This document shows positions 23,313-35,667 of a DNA stretch of 64,000 nucleotides, piece after piece. Made by a program: the position numbers and the translations under genes. Origin of the DNA: Saxidomus purpurata (Eukaryota > Mollusca > Bivalvia > Venerida > Veneridae); assembly GCA_022818135.1 (NCBI GenBank), contig JAFMSR010000019.1, forward strand, positions 32,775,863 through 32,839,862, read 5' to 3'. Under the pieces are notes generated by a model. That model had not been told where the DNA came from, made no database searches, and worked only from the letters and a program-made list of their open reading frames with translations. Each line of letters opens with the position of its first letter. Position 1 is the stretch's first letter.

Positions 23313-25186
23313 CAAAAATCCAAATGGAATGGGAATTTTAATGCTAATTTTAGATTCCAATTGGATTATTTATTTTCCAATATCTTTTAGCACTTGAATT
23401 TTGTGTTTGTCTTCATAAGTTATTGAACGAAAGATAGAAAATATTTACCCCAATGTAACACAGGTTTGTGAGAATTGCAAATCATTTTTCATTTACTTGA
23501 CATTGGCCTTTATCTTGTGTTCACATTTTAACGTATTGGAGTGAACATTTCAGTATATCATTTGGAGTTGAACATTTCAGTATTTCACATGGAGTTGCTG
23601 ATTTCAGTATTGCTTGCCTAAATTTAATTTACACATGCCAACAGTACGTTCAGTGCTTTGGTTATATAACAAGAGCATGCTCTGAATTATTCATGTTACG
23701 CTGTTAGCTGCGTTCTTTGTTATATTCAAAACAAGTTATTCTTAGAGTAGTCCTGACACAAACGGTAGAAAAATATACATTTATCCATGTCCTTGAAAGG
23801 GCACTCCCAATATCTAATAGATTGTATTTAACAAACATACATTGTGTTCAGTAAACGTGAGATGATAAATAAATACAAATTCAAAGAACAAGATAGTTCG
23901 AAAAACTGCCTCGTTTTAGCTTTTTAGTCAGTAAATTTTCCACGAATCAGCAATCAAACAGATAACTGGATTTTGGCTTTATGGAACACCGGAGCTGCCT
24001 TCTGGAAGTATTGTACTCTATGTTCTTTCAAACAGTCTTAAATAAAGAATGACTTTAGAAATGCACCGAAAATAATGTTATTGCTACAAGACAACATGAA
24101 CACAGAAACATACTACTAGAAGGCAGCAACAGTGTTTCATACGACCTGGTATTTTGAACACGATAATTTAAAACAGACAGACAAAAAATTTGTTCGGTAA
24201 AATAGCTTCCAAGATCTCGTAGCTTTCATCCGTACAGGCGTTTGAAGTTAAGACTGAGAAGTTTGTACTGAGAATTTCCGGGTTCGAACCACACCAGTGC
24301 AAGGTAGTAGTATTAAAACATAACGCTAATAGACCTGGCAAAAGACAATAAAATGGCCTTGAGGAACTAAATCTGCACATAAAACAGCGGAATAAATAAA
24401 AAGAACCGAAGGAAAACGGCGGGAATCTGCGCATCCAACTCCGGTCTATTAAACCAACACCTTCAAAATTTAGTCAAAATCTCCCCATAAATATCGATCT
24501 GATTAGCATTTACATGAACAACATTCATAACTGAATGCAGACAAGTGCAAATAAACAGAAACCAATGCACAAAATGGGAAATAAACTACGATACACACGA
24601 TACTTTCTATGTCAACAACATTTCTTTCATAACTGTTCGCAGGATGATTGTTATAGCTCATTCAATTTTAAATATTCTTCTCTGAATCTTTTTGTACTTG
24701 TGAACGAATAACCGACACACTGTTTCACATTCCACTTTTCTTCAATACACTACCCGCAAACGTTAGGAAATATTAAAACATAAGTTCACCTACCTTTGTG
24801 TCAACACATTTGGTCTAGCCCAACCGTACATCAAACGCCTATTCGCATCAGCGGTACCGGGTTTGCTGGTTCACGCCCCGAGCTAGATATCATTGATGAC
24901 GATAACGTAAGCGCTTCTGTTCAGATAATATCTAGTGTATCAGACCTTCGGCGTTTACTGTAAACGTATGTTTCTAAATCGCATGATATGCATGAGCTTA
25001 CACAAGTTGCAATGCCCCTTTCAGATCTGACTAACTCTATTCAAACGCTCTTCCGTTGTAATTTCGATTCCGATTGGTCAAATCATTTAGATTTACGACG
25101 CTTAAATAACGCACACATGGTCCGAAAAATGAGCTAGTTATATTTTCACATTAAAGCGCGTTAAAACGTGTTAGAATATATTAAAT
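23313..25186. other. No gene recognised
   Basis: A ~45-bp repeat unit of the 4.75-kb type at 23795-23880 and a possible tRNA-like B box 'gggttcgaacc' near 24281. Otherwise AT-rich and stop-rich. Confidence 0.45.
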
Positions 25187-25518
25187 TATGTCTCCCCACC
25201 TAGTGCCGGGAGACATATTGATTTGGTGCATATCGTCGGCATTTTCCGGTTCAATGATTCTTTGCGGAGTTATTGTCAATACCCTTACACTAAGTTTGTC
25301 CGCGCAACTCCTCTTGCACAGCTAGGTTAATTTCAGCCAACTTTCACATGAATGATCAGTGGCAAGCCTTGTTGTACATCTCGTTGGCATTTTCCGTATC
25401 AGTGATTCTTAGCGGATTGTTTTGAAGGCCATATGAAAGTAAGTTATGTTTTGAATTATTTGTAATTCATGACACACATACATGTCTATCCTAACATGTT
25501 AAGTGGTGGGAAGACATA
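25187..25518. mobile_element. MITE-like element with 14-base terminal inverted repeats
   Basis: The ends are TATGTCTCCCCACC (25187-25200) and GGTGGGAAGACATA (25505-25518), inverted with one mismatch. The interior of 332 bp total contains two related segments around 'catcgtcggcattttccggt' and 'catctcgttggcattttccg'. No coding capacity. Confidence 0.7.
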
Positions 25519-26584
25519 CGTTTGGTTTTTAAAACACAATCTCTAGTTATCTAATGAGTTTATTTCCTTTTGTGACCGTAATAACTTGATGCTGTAAGAT
25601 CGTAAGAGTTCGAAAATTTGCATATATCTTATTATATTGTTAATATGCAAAGCGCCGTGAATATAGCATTTATATAAATTTTAAGTATTTTTATTTAATT
25701 TCACAGTTTGTGCGTAGAATTATCGTTCGTCGGTTATTTTTTACATAATTTCAAATGGCCCGCCTGCAAATGTCCGCGAACATTGATGCGCGAAAATTTA
25801 AATATCGGTGAATAAACAAATTTGCACTCTGTGAAACTTACCCGAAATACGGTGCATAGAATCGATACGTTATTGAACATGTATGTCATTATCATTTTAA
25901 AATATACAGAAACGACTGATACACTTTCTTACCAGGTCCTATGGATCAGAAAATTCATATACCAGAACAAAGTTACAATTGAAATTTATGAATCTTTAAA
26001 GCTATTTTATTCTTATTGCATAACATAAAAGTCTGCGTAAAATTCTTGTCTGACTATTCCACTCCAAAATGGAAATTCCAGCCACATTGGCAGGTGTATT
26101 TTCATTTCTATGTGTCAGTAACAGACATAACTCGGTGCATCTTATTTCTAAAATGTGTCATAAGCATTCATTACATATATACGCCTCTTTCTCAGCCATA
26201 ATTCTGATTGGTCATTTTGAAGATAAATATAAATCTTATTATAGTACCTGTGTTTATGACTTTTGCATATATTTATAGGAAAAAAACAAAAATAATATCA
26301 AACACTGTATTTCCTATTTTTTCACTGTGTATAGGTGCGGAGTTTAACTGTGATCTATCTGTAACAGAGAACATGATCTATCTACAATAGAGAACAGATA
26401 CACAGGCGCAAACGAGCAAATGTGTCGTAATAACATATAGATAGGGTACTGTTGACTCGAATAATTTTGCCTCCTCGAAAGAGCGTAATTATTCTGGCCA
26501 CTGTACTCTCATCTATATATATTAATGCTAAAAATATTTAAGTCAGGTGCCTGGTGTTTTTGGTGTTTGTTCACAGGACAATGT
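25519..26584. other. No gene recognised
   Basis: AT-rich sequence. Overlapping short open frames around 25822-26390 show no domain, codon structure or splice context. Confidence 0.45.
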
Positions 26585-26632
26585 TGCGTTTTTGGTACGT
26601 GGCATTCCCTGTTTGATATTATTTTTGTTTTT
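26585..26632 (+). mobile_element. Severely 5'-truncated retroelement 3' end, copy 1
   Basis: Shares 'tgcgtttttggtacgtggca' and the following ~25 bases, to 'attatttttgttt', with 44278, 53693 and (reversed) 57032. Only the last ~48 bases remain here. Confidence 0.7.
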
Positions 26633-26821
26633 AGTATTTACATGTTTATGTAATGTGATGAAGTTTACAAGTATCTTTTTTCTAATAGATTTGAAGACGT
26701 TTCGGTGATTTTGTATCACATGGCAATTCATACAATGAAACAATGTGGTAGTTGAACAATCTAGCTCTGGTTTGTTAACACTACTTAATCCGATGTGTAC
26801 CTCACCTTTCTATTTCTTCCT

Positions 26822-27098
26822 GGTTTCGCGGTCACTCTGATGTGTGTGTGTGTCCTTTTGCTAGGTATCGCTGTCACTCTGAAAAGTATATTCCTTTAGC
26901 GTGGTTTTGTGGTTACTCTGATGTGTATGTCTCCTTTTGCCTGGTTTCACGGCCTTTCTGGTGTATATCGGTTTTTGCCTATGTTCGTGGTCGCCCTGTT
27001 GTGTACCGGTATGCCTCATATTGTCTCGTTTCGATGTCACTCTGATGTGTATATCTCTTTTTGCCTTGTTTCGCGGTCATTCTGATGTGTATGTCTCA
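26822..27098 (+). repeat. Minisatellite, ~41-bp unit
   Basis: Seven imperfect units of 'gtttcgcggtcactctgatg' plus 'tgtatgtctccttttgcct', starting near 26823, 26866, 26905, 26945, 26985, 27025 and 27068. It stops exactly where the next array begins. Confidence 0.8.
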
Positions 27099-27100
27099 TT

Positions 27101-28285
27101 ATCCCCCGCCAAAGGCGGATGGATATTGTTTTGGCGTTGCCCGTCCGTCCGTCCGTTCTTTCGTTTCAGTGGTTTCCGGATGATAAGTCGAGAACGTTTA
27201 GGCCTAGCATCTTGAAACTTTGTGTGGAGGTTTGTCATGACCAGCATATGACCCCTTTTATTTTAAGGTCAGCAGCTCAAAAGTCAAAGTCACAGTGACC
27301 CGGAAAAGTAAAACGGTTTCCGGACGGTAACTCAAGAACGCGTAAGCAAAGCATCTTGAAACTTGATGTGGAAGTTGGTCGTGATCAGCAAATTACCCCT
27401 TTTGAGTTTGAGGTCAGTACGTTAAAGGTCAAGGTCACATGGAATAGTTAAACGGTTTCCGGCCAATAACCCAAGAACGCTTGGGCCAAGCATCTTGAAA
27501 CTCAATGTTGAAGTTGGTCATGACCATCAGATGACATCTATTGATTTTGAAGTCAGTACGTAAAAGGTCAAGGTCAAAGTGACCCGGAATAGTATAACGT
27601 TTTCTGGACGATAACTCGGGAACGCTTGGAAGAAGCATCTTGAAACTTGTGTCGTGGTTGGTTGTGACCAGCAGATGACCGCTATTCATTTAAATGGTCA
27701 TCAGGTGAAAAGTCAATGTCACAGTGACCTGGAAAAGTAAAACAGTTTCCGGACGGGTAACCCAAGAACGCTAAGCAAAGCATCTTGAAACTTGATGTGG
27801 AAGTTGGTCGTGATCAGCAAATTACCCCTTTTGAGTTTAAGGTCAGTACGTTAAAGGTCAAGGTCGCCTGGAATAGTAAAAATGTTTCGGCCAAAAACTC
27901 AAGAACGCTTAGGACAAGCATCTTGAAACTGAATGTTGAGGTTGGTCAAGACCATCAGATGACATTTATTGATTTTGAAGTCAGTACGTCAAAGGTCAAG
28001 GTAAAAGTGACCCGGAATAGAATAACGGTTTCTGGACGATAACTCGAGAACGCTTGGATCTAGCATCTTGAAACTTGATGTCGTGGTTGGTCGTGACCAG
28101 CAAATGACCTGTTTTGATTTTAGTGCCAGTACGTCAAAGATCACAGTTACCCAGAATAGTAGAACGGTTTCTGCACAATAACTCGAGAACACGTGGGGCT
28201 GGCATCGTGAATCTTGATGTGAGGCTGGTCATGAACAGCAGATGACACCTAATGATCTTGCGGTCAGTAGGACAAAGGTCAAGGC
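27101..28285 (+). repeat. Dispersed element with ~143-bp monomers in a 429-bp higher-order array
   Basis: Opens with a short palindrome 'ccgccaaaggcgg' and 'gtccgtccgtccg', then seven or eight monomers each with 'ggtttccggacgataactc', 'agcatcttgaaacttgatgt', 'gaccagcagatgac' and 'caaaggtcaaggtcac'. The ggtttcc start points fall at 27171, 27315, 27454, 27598, 27744, 27883, 28027 and 28166. Spacings of 139, 144 and 146 repeat as a set, giving a 429-bp period. The same family occurs reversed at 12.2-12.7 kb and as a short copy at 56.75-56.98 kb. Confidence 0.85.
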
Positions 28286-29870
28286 TTCATTTTAGCACAA
28301 CAAATGAAAATAGAGCCCTTCTGTAATAAATCGCTATCCACCCATTAATTGTACAACAACAACATGGGGGGGGGAGCGGGGCATTTGTGTTTGACAAAAC
28401 AGATCTTGTTACCCATTGTTTTAAATTTTACTGTTTTATTGATTAAATGAATATATTTTGCTCTTAACCGGTTTATGTTAATATATGTGTGCATTTTTAT
28501 ATTTTCTTGTAAATTGATGAGGCTCAAATAAATTATTATGTAAAGTTAAACACTAACACATGGGCGTAGAATAAATAATGTGAGTTGAAACAGAATCTTC
28601 AGAGGTGTAAATGAAAGTCAACACAGTCCTAGAAGTTTTCTAAGGAATTACAACAACAACGTCATCCTTTATTCGCTCATTTCATGTTAACATGAATAAA
28701 TAAGGACCATACACGTATAACATTTGAGGCTCACAAAAACATGTTAAACATCCAAATCAAAAATGCTTACATTATGAATAGTTAATTGTACGTGCACAGT
28801 GACAAATGAATAAACATCTTGTTTATTTTTTGTGACGTACTGGAGAGCTACTGGGTTGTTATGTATAATATTGATGTTGAATTTTTGTATTTACCAAATA
28901 TTAACGAAGGCTATAAAATAAATAAAAATGAGGCATAAATTTGGAACAGATCATCCCAGTAAATCCAAGTTACCAATAGCGAAACTAAACAACCGCATTA
29001 GGAAATATACAAACAATACTGGTAGATATATGCAGTGAAAAAGAGATTACACCAAATACAGCAAGTCGTGTGAATCTGAACGGTCAGATTGAATTGTTCT
29101 TAATATACCACAGGTATCAGTATGTTAAAACATACATATCAAAATAAAACTTAGGCTGATTTATATTGTTTACGTCTTTATCACTCGTAAAATAAAAACA
29201 AAGCTGAATTTTTTTCAGTCGTGCGTCCGATTACAGACGTATGAAAGTTTTGTATGACGCCATCATCAAAAAATATATAACAACCGTCATGAATGTAGTA
29301 GGCATGGAAGCATCTTCTATGGACCAATGGGAGCACCCTAACAAAACTCTAGTAATGTGATGATTTCATTTATGTGTTATACGAAAATAAATTGACATTT
29401 AGAACAATAAAAAATTGATACATCGAATATACCACACATTTTTTTGGAATAGAATTCTTTACGAATTCACTGAGAGTGCCCTTTGAGATAGTGCGACTAG
29501 TGTCTTTCAGATTGTTTTAAGAAGCAGATCAGCACTTTATATATATAATATATATATATATATATACATAAGAAGGATAAATAATTCATTCAAGTTTAAA
29601 TGACATTCTGTTTCATTGCACATTTAAAAGCTAAAATTTATCCTCAAAGCAAGACGACAAAAATCTATTGCTCTCCATTGACACCTTCAGCACTGAATGT
29701 TGAAAAGCTTTCGAAAGGAACTGCATTTTATGACGGTTGTATATTATTACGTTCCCTCATAGCGTAAACTTACTTCCGACCTCATGTACCGTTCATCAAT
29801 TGTACACATTCTGATTGGACTCGACTTTGTATTTTCGATCGCAAAATAAGATACACATGGTACAGCCTCC
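28286..29870. other. No gene recognised
   Basis: AT-rich; a (TA)n microsatellite at 29537-29568. No coding signal. Confidence 0.5.
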
Positions 29871-29872
29871 AT

Positions 29873-29962
29873 GCCTGGCCGAATCGTTAGAGGCGTTGAA
29901 TTATAATCACTGTAACCTCTTCCTGATTGAGGGTCATGGGTTCGAACCCTGTTGCTGACCAT
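29873..29962 (+). mobile_element. tRNA-like SINE head (Ser/Leu type)
   Basis: 'ctggccgaatcgttagaggc' resembles an A box of a serine or leucine tRNA, and 'gggttcgaaccctg' is a good B box about 60 bases on. The acceptor arms do not pair, so it reads as a SINE or tRNA relic and not as a functional tRNA. Confidence 0.5.
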
Positions 29963-30409
29963 GTCTCTTTGTGTAAGGAAGTTGACAGTTAACTTTTTAT
30001 AACCAAACCTTGTTTTACCATTCAAAATTGCCACTCTGCGTTACAGTAAAATAAGATGTTTTTAACCACAAACCAGCCGAGATAGATTACTATTTCATTT
30101 GACTTATTTATGTCTCTGATAAGCAAGTTGAAAGAAAAATGAATTTAACAATATATGCGGACTAAGATAGAAAATAAGAAAAGTGTTTCATTATTTCCAA
30201 TAGAAATTAAATGATTATGTGTATACAGATTCACGAATCGGAGTTATAACTTTGGGAATATCCTATATAACATCAATACCTAAATGTCTTTCAAAAATTT
30301 CGGTGGTTACTTTGAATAGTAATATCACTGTAACATTGTTTTATTAATTATCAAACATTGTATATTTGACATATGTTACGTAATGTTAATAGGGTAGGAA
30401 ATTTATAAG

Positions 30410-30560
30410 TAGTCATATAGCTCAGTCAGTAGAGCATTCACCTTGTTAGCGAAGGGTCCCGGAATCGTTTCCCGTTCGGGCTGGCATTTTGTCTCGCTCT
30501 GTCACAATGGCACCCGAACTGGGAGCCGTGACGCCTGTAATTGCCATATTTAACAGTATT
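30410..30560 (+). mobile_element. tRNA-derived SINE-like element
   Basis: 'tagctcagtcagtagagca' is a near-perfect A box and D arm. A four-pair anticodon stem 'ccttgttagcgaagg' follows, then a decayed T arm 'cccggaatcgtttcccgtt'. The body contains 'tctcgctctgtcacaatggc'. Acceptor pairing is weak, so this is a retroposon. Confidence 0.55.
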
Positions 30561-30639
30561 CACTGCAATTCAAGGCCGATTTCAACATCGTGTGGAATAA
30601 TGTCACTGTTATGAACTTAACTTATAATTGAGGAAGAAA

Positions 30640-30725
30640 TGCGTTAGCCGTCTGGAAAATCAATCGGTAGAGCATTTAGTCTGTACACAAAGGATCTCAG
30701 GTTCGAGTCCAAGACATGCTGCGCA
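30640..30725 (+). mobile_element. Second tRNA-derived SINE head
   Basis: 'aatcaatcggtagagcattt' (A-box-like) and 'ggttcgagtcc' (perfect B box) in the correct order and spacing. It lies 150-300 bases from the SINE at 30410, suggesting a dimer or clustered insertions. Confidence 0.5.
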
Positions 30726-33700
30726 TCCTCTAACCTTATGACTTATTCAGGATGATTTAGATATTCTTTTTTTTTCAGATATATAATTTAGAGCATTTAA
30801 AATTCATCAATATAGAACAAACTACACAATATAAGGAACACAATACTTTTAATAGAAGACTAAGCACCCTTAGACTCAAGAGTGCCATATTGTCTCAAAG
30901 AATTACATTCATTTCAACTACATTACGGGGTGTTTTATAACATTCCGGTTGGTGTTTTTACATTCTGGGGTTCGTACTCACCTTGCAGTTTCAAATGTCA
31001 TCCATCACTTTTCTAACTAAAATTCAAAATGTATAACATATTTTTTAAGGCCAATCAGAATCAAAGTTCCTGTCACCTGCTGGTACGTTTTCATAGCTTT
31101 TGCTTTCTTATCGATCATTTTCGTAACATGTATAAATATTTCACAGTTTTCAGTTCTTTTGAACAGAATAAACTTCAACTTCACACAGGACTAACTGATG
31201 TTTATAGTTGTGAATGATTTTCAAGAATTTTCCAAAGACAGGCTGAGTGCACATGACCTTAATTAATGGAGATGGATAATGAGGTCTGCAGATAAAAATG
31301 TCCATGTTTAAGTCGAGACAAACCGAAGGATAACCGTAAAACCACTATAACTTAAATGAAATAAAGAAGGAGTTACGACAGTTCTGTGCTCAATCGTCAA
31401 AATGCTACAAAGGTAGTTAAATCGCTGTTAGTCACTTAAAATCAATTCGGGCTTCCAAACAAGTCAGAAGAATGCTACACTTGGTAAAAATCGAAATCTA
31501 ATTATGAGCAAATGACCCCTTTGCATGGACCAGCATCTGATAATTAAAGGTCGAAATCACAAATGTATTGATTCATCTGTTTTTCCAAATATTGTTTTTG
31601 TTTTTGAACATTGTATTTGAGAACCGTAGATACCTGTTTGTACACGTCGGCGTACCGAGTGCCACGAAGCACTTCTTGCCGATCTGGGAATTTATCAAAT
31701 TTCACTTCACCGTTTACTTAAATCGCTGCTGGGAGAATGTCAATTTTACATTTGCTAAGTCGTTCTTTTCTCTTTCTTCTTAATATATTGACCGATTTTC
31801 TTGTCTAGCTTGGGTAATTTCTGGTGGGTATTCTTTGTTGATACTTATGCTTACTTTGTAGTTTTTCAACTTGGGGGCAGCAGATGGAAAATGTTATTTC
31901 CCGTAATTCATTGTTCTGTTATCAAAATATGTAATAAATGACTGCATTAGATTTACTCTTCATATATGGAATGCATCAATGCACCGAGAAAGCTGCTATA
32001 GGATCGCAGGTTGCAAAATATTTATGCAGAGATATTAAATATTAATTTGCAAATCAGCTTTCATTTATACATAATCACACCACTTTGTAAGTTGCATAAA
32101 TGATTAATTCGAAACTTTTCACAAGCTCTTTTCAATATGGCAGAATCAATCGATACACAACAATTTTATAAATCATTCGTTACATAACAAAATCCAACCT
32201 AAGGTAGTCTTCTTTAAATCAAAGCGCTAAAAGTACTGGTGGGACGATTGTGTCAGCATGTGTAAAGTATTTATATTCTATTGATCTCTTTTACAAGTAC
32301 TGGAATAAATGTGATACGTTTAAGCTGCTCGTTCACAGTTGCCGGTGGAAAAATTTCATTTCTCCAAAATGATACGCTTAAATACAAAATGTAAAAGTTA
32401 TTGCTAGAATCAACAATATAACTAAAAATCTAGGTAGGAATTTTAGAAAATCCGTTGCAAATGTTAGTGAGCCGGGTTTTACGGCACCTCTACACTATAT
32501 GTTTATATTGGAATTTCAAAAGCGTTTGTAACGCTTTATAATTGGGAAGCATATAATTTTAAATACACAGATTTACTTTACAGGAATTTATACTTGAACC
32601 TCTTTATTTGATTTCAGTAAGTTCGAAGAACTTTATTTTTTCATCTAAAGCTGAGAGCGAACAGCTTTAAATCGTTAACCCAAAGTGTAGGAGAATATTT
32701 CCGTCGTCCCAAATTGATGATTCGGTTTTCAGGTTTGACAGACCAAGGACAACGAAAGGGGTGGCTACAACCTCTAGATTCACAAATTATAACTAAATAT
32801 TAAGATACTTGAAATTATAGTATATATTAGTCAACTTAAAAGTCCTGCTCAATAACGAGGATCCACTAGGTGCTTCGTGTAATAATTAGAGAAGGCCGTT
32901 TGTACAAAACTATATGTACTGGACGTAGGGTCAGATTGCTGACCCCGACCAGCACTTACCCGGAATTTATACATAAATAATTTATTAACAAAATTGGAAT
33001 CTATAACTTCCTGTATAAAGTAAGCAACCAATATCTTGCTTTGTAACTAGTATTTAACATGTATTTTTACATGAATCATAATTATAAAAGATTTTTATTC
33101 ACTTTAACAACCATCATGATATAAATCTTTTTTTTCTAGAATTTCATAATTAAGGGACATTATAGAAAGGTATATTTTGTAAATAAGCAGAACTGTGAAA
33201 ATAACTGTATACATGTACCAAATATAATCTTCCGATTTTCCCAAACATGCCAAAATTTACAAAAACGGTACGTTTGCAAACGTTTAAATAGTGTCTTCGT
33301 CTTACAGGTTATCAGAGACGTCATCAAAGAAATTCATTTCACAACTCAAAACAAATATTCATCGTATAAAATTAAATTTTAATTTCTGACAACGTATGCG
33401 CAAACATGACATTTATGAATGCGTTACCGTTATTACTGCTAGCACGATAATTTCATGCATGTTTTTTACGAAATTCTGTTTCAACCTAAGCACTGCGGAG
33501 AGTTCTCTATATTAAAAGCTATGAACGAAAAAGCAAAAATGGCGTGAATACAAAATTCAGACGTACTTTCGGTTGGCTTCGAACGAACGAATATAAAATA
33601 CAAATTTAATAAAATGTCGGTGTTTAGTACAAAAATCAACAGATCGGAATCGTTATTGACCGATATGATAACAATTATACATGTAATATCAACCAATAAA

Positions 33701-33880
33701 AAACACATTTAATGAAATAGTCAACATCAAAGTTAAACATATATATCACAAAGCGCTTACAAAATCACTTAAGTTTATAAAAGGACGTTATACGGTAAAG
33801 ACCGAGTTTTCACCTTTTACCGAACGGATGATGTTATGTTCTTGTAAATCCCGCCTTTTGTATAGGCGCGCCATCCGAAA
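30726..33880. other. No gene recognised
   Basis: About 3 kb of AT-rich sequence. Short open frames (for example 31568-31783) have no recognisable domain or splice context. Confidence 0.45.
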
Positions 33881-33897
33881 ATGTATTTAAGAAATAA

Positions 33898-34045
33898 TAT
33901 GTATCCATGTTTGGTTTATCGTAGAATAACCCGAGTTTGGAGTTCTTATGCGCAAGAATATATCACGAAGGCCGAAGGCCTGAGTGATATATTATTACGC
34001 GTAAGAACGACAAACGAGGGTTATTCTACCATAAACCAAACCTGG
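33898..34045. mobile_element. Hairpin-forming inverted repeat
   Basis: Left arm 'ggtttatcgtagaataaccc' through 'aagaatatatcac', centre 'gaaggccgaaggcctga', right arm 'gtgatatattatt' through 'gggttattctaccataaacc'. The arms are about 54 bases with a few mismatches. A partial relative, 'ggtttattgcagaataaccc', lies at 34630. It may be a MITE. Confidence 0.65.
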
Positions 34046-34879
34046 ATACTTATTATTTCGATTCTAACACGAAATATTTGAAACAACATTTGAAGAAAAT
34101 GAGAGAACAATTTTCATCGAACGTAAATTACACTTGCGTGCTACGCATCTAGATTTTGCCGTTGACGTTTCCTCCCGCGAACGCTGTAAAACGCTATTTC
34201 AACGTGACTTTTATTCATGAAAGATGTATACGCGGTGTTTCAGATTGTTCATCAACGTAAACTACAATAAAAACTTTAATTATTTTCATGTAAATGTAAC
34301 AGGAATTTCATTTATAGAAATGGTTCGAATTTTCAGATTACCCAATAACGGTTCAAGTTACGAAAATATTGGTAGCGAGTATAGATAATTGACGTCACAT
34401 TTTCTCTTGAAAAATGACGTCACTGTGAAAACAAAATTAACAACAACAATACAGTAAATAAAGTCAATGTAAATGGTATCGTAACAATAATCTAGTTAAC
34501 TGGACGTGTGTCATCCATCGGATCGCCCCGCTTTGCCACAAGTTATCCACAGTATACCATGTAAGATCCTCTGTACGTGGGGTAAATTGAACGACTAAAA
34601 CACGATGCACGCGCAGCGTCGTTCAAGGTCGGTTTATTGCAGAATAACCCAAATAGATTTCTATCTACATGTATGTTGGTTATTTGCTGGTCGTGTTAGA
34701 ATATGTTATTAACTGTGCTCACTAAGTGCTTATACACAAGTGCATACTATGTGTGTACCAAATATCTGACAAGTGCAGACAACTTGAAGGGACATAATCC
34801 GAGGTACCAGACCCTAGCCCTTTACGTATAAACCCCTTAGTGCCTTTCCATTAGCTAAGGTTTTACATCGCGCGACAAA

Positions 34880-35520
34880 TGCCTCTAAGCAAATGCCAGT
34901 TCAGATATAAATTCAGTCAATTTTGTCTTTAATAAGCGCTCTAGTAGCTGGATTAAAAGTTAAAAAAACCGTCGCTTTTATGGACTAAAATTACGAAATA
35001 CCAGACGGTATTTGTTATTCATGAATTTTTGAAAACGAGAGAATAGTCGGTAGCGCTTTCATAGCTTTGATTCAAAATTATACAAAACAAACTGTCGCAT
35101 TTATGGACTCCAATTACGAAAAGCATTCTGCATTCATTATTCCTGAATTTTAAAACCAAAAAGCGCAAAACGTTGTAAAGCAAGTTCTGATGCCTTCTAT
35201 TGGCTTAATTTTTGCTTCCCGCGACAAATACCTCTAACCACATGTCAGTCCAGATATAAATTCAGTCAATTTTGTTTTTAACAATGTTAAAATATTCTTT
35301 ACGTTCCATAGTTGAGTACAAAAAACTATTATGTTCCAGTATAAATGTCTGTAAAGTATATCTGTATTTGAATTGTACGCTTCAAATTTATGAAGCGTAC
35401 AAAACATTCTCTGTATGTCTTGTCAGCAATAGAAAGGGCAACACGTTTTTACTTTGTAGGAAAAACAATCATCTCTTCATGTATCGTCGTCGGCATCGAG
35501 AGAAGTATACATTTTGGTAA
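34880..35520. pseudogene. Exonless remnant of a PAN-Link duplicon
   Basis: The first part (to 35325, 'catagttgagtacaaaa') matches the 3' flank of the Link exon of copy C (48270-48870). The second part (from 35330, 'gttccagtataaat' onwards) matches the upstream flank of the PAN exons of copies B and E (43570-43720, 58868-59000). The two flanks are joined directly and both exons plus the intron are missing, so this is a deletion-derived relic of another gene copy. Confidence 0.6.
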
Positions 35521-35667
35521 TGCATTTAAATGTATTAACACTTATTTTTTTTTTTGGATAAGTATTACATCTTTGCAATAATTACCTCAAAACAGCTGTG
35601 TCAAAGTGTATCCTCAATTGTCTACTTGTTGTCCAATTGTACAAAATGTATATTACTTTAAACTGTA

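Noticed and set aside
26842..27215. Two overlapping open frames with Cys/Ser-rich repeats
   Set aside because: Translations of the 41-bp minisatellite.
27101..28285. CRISPR array
   Set aside because: Monomers are contiguous, diverged and ~143 bp with no spacer structure, in an animal genome.
29747..30034. Minus-strand open frame of 95 residues
   Set aside because: It is the antisense of the tRNA-like SINE head (translating the reversed B box) and has no domain.
30410..30485. Functional tRNA gene
   Set aside because: A box and anticodon stem are good but the T arm and acceptor stem do not pair properly; a SINE body follows.
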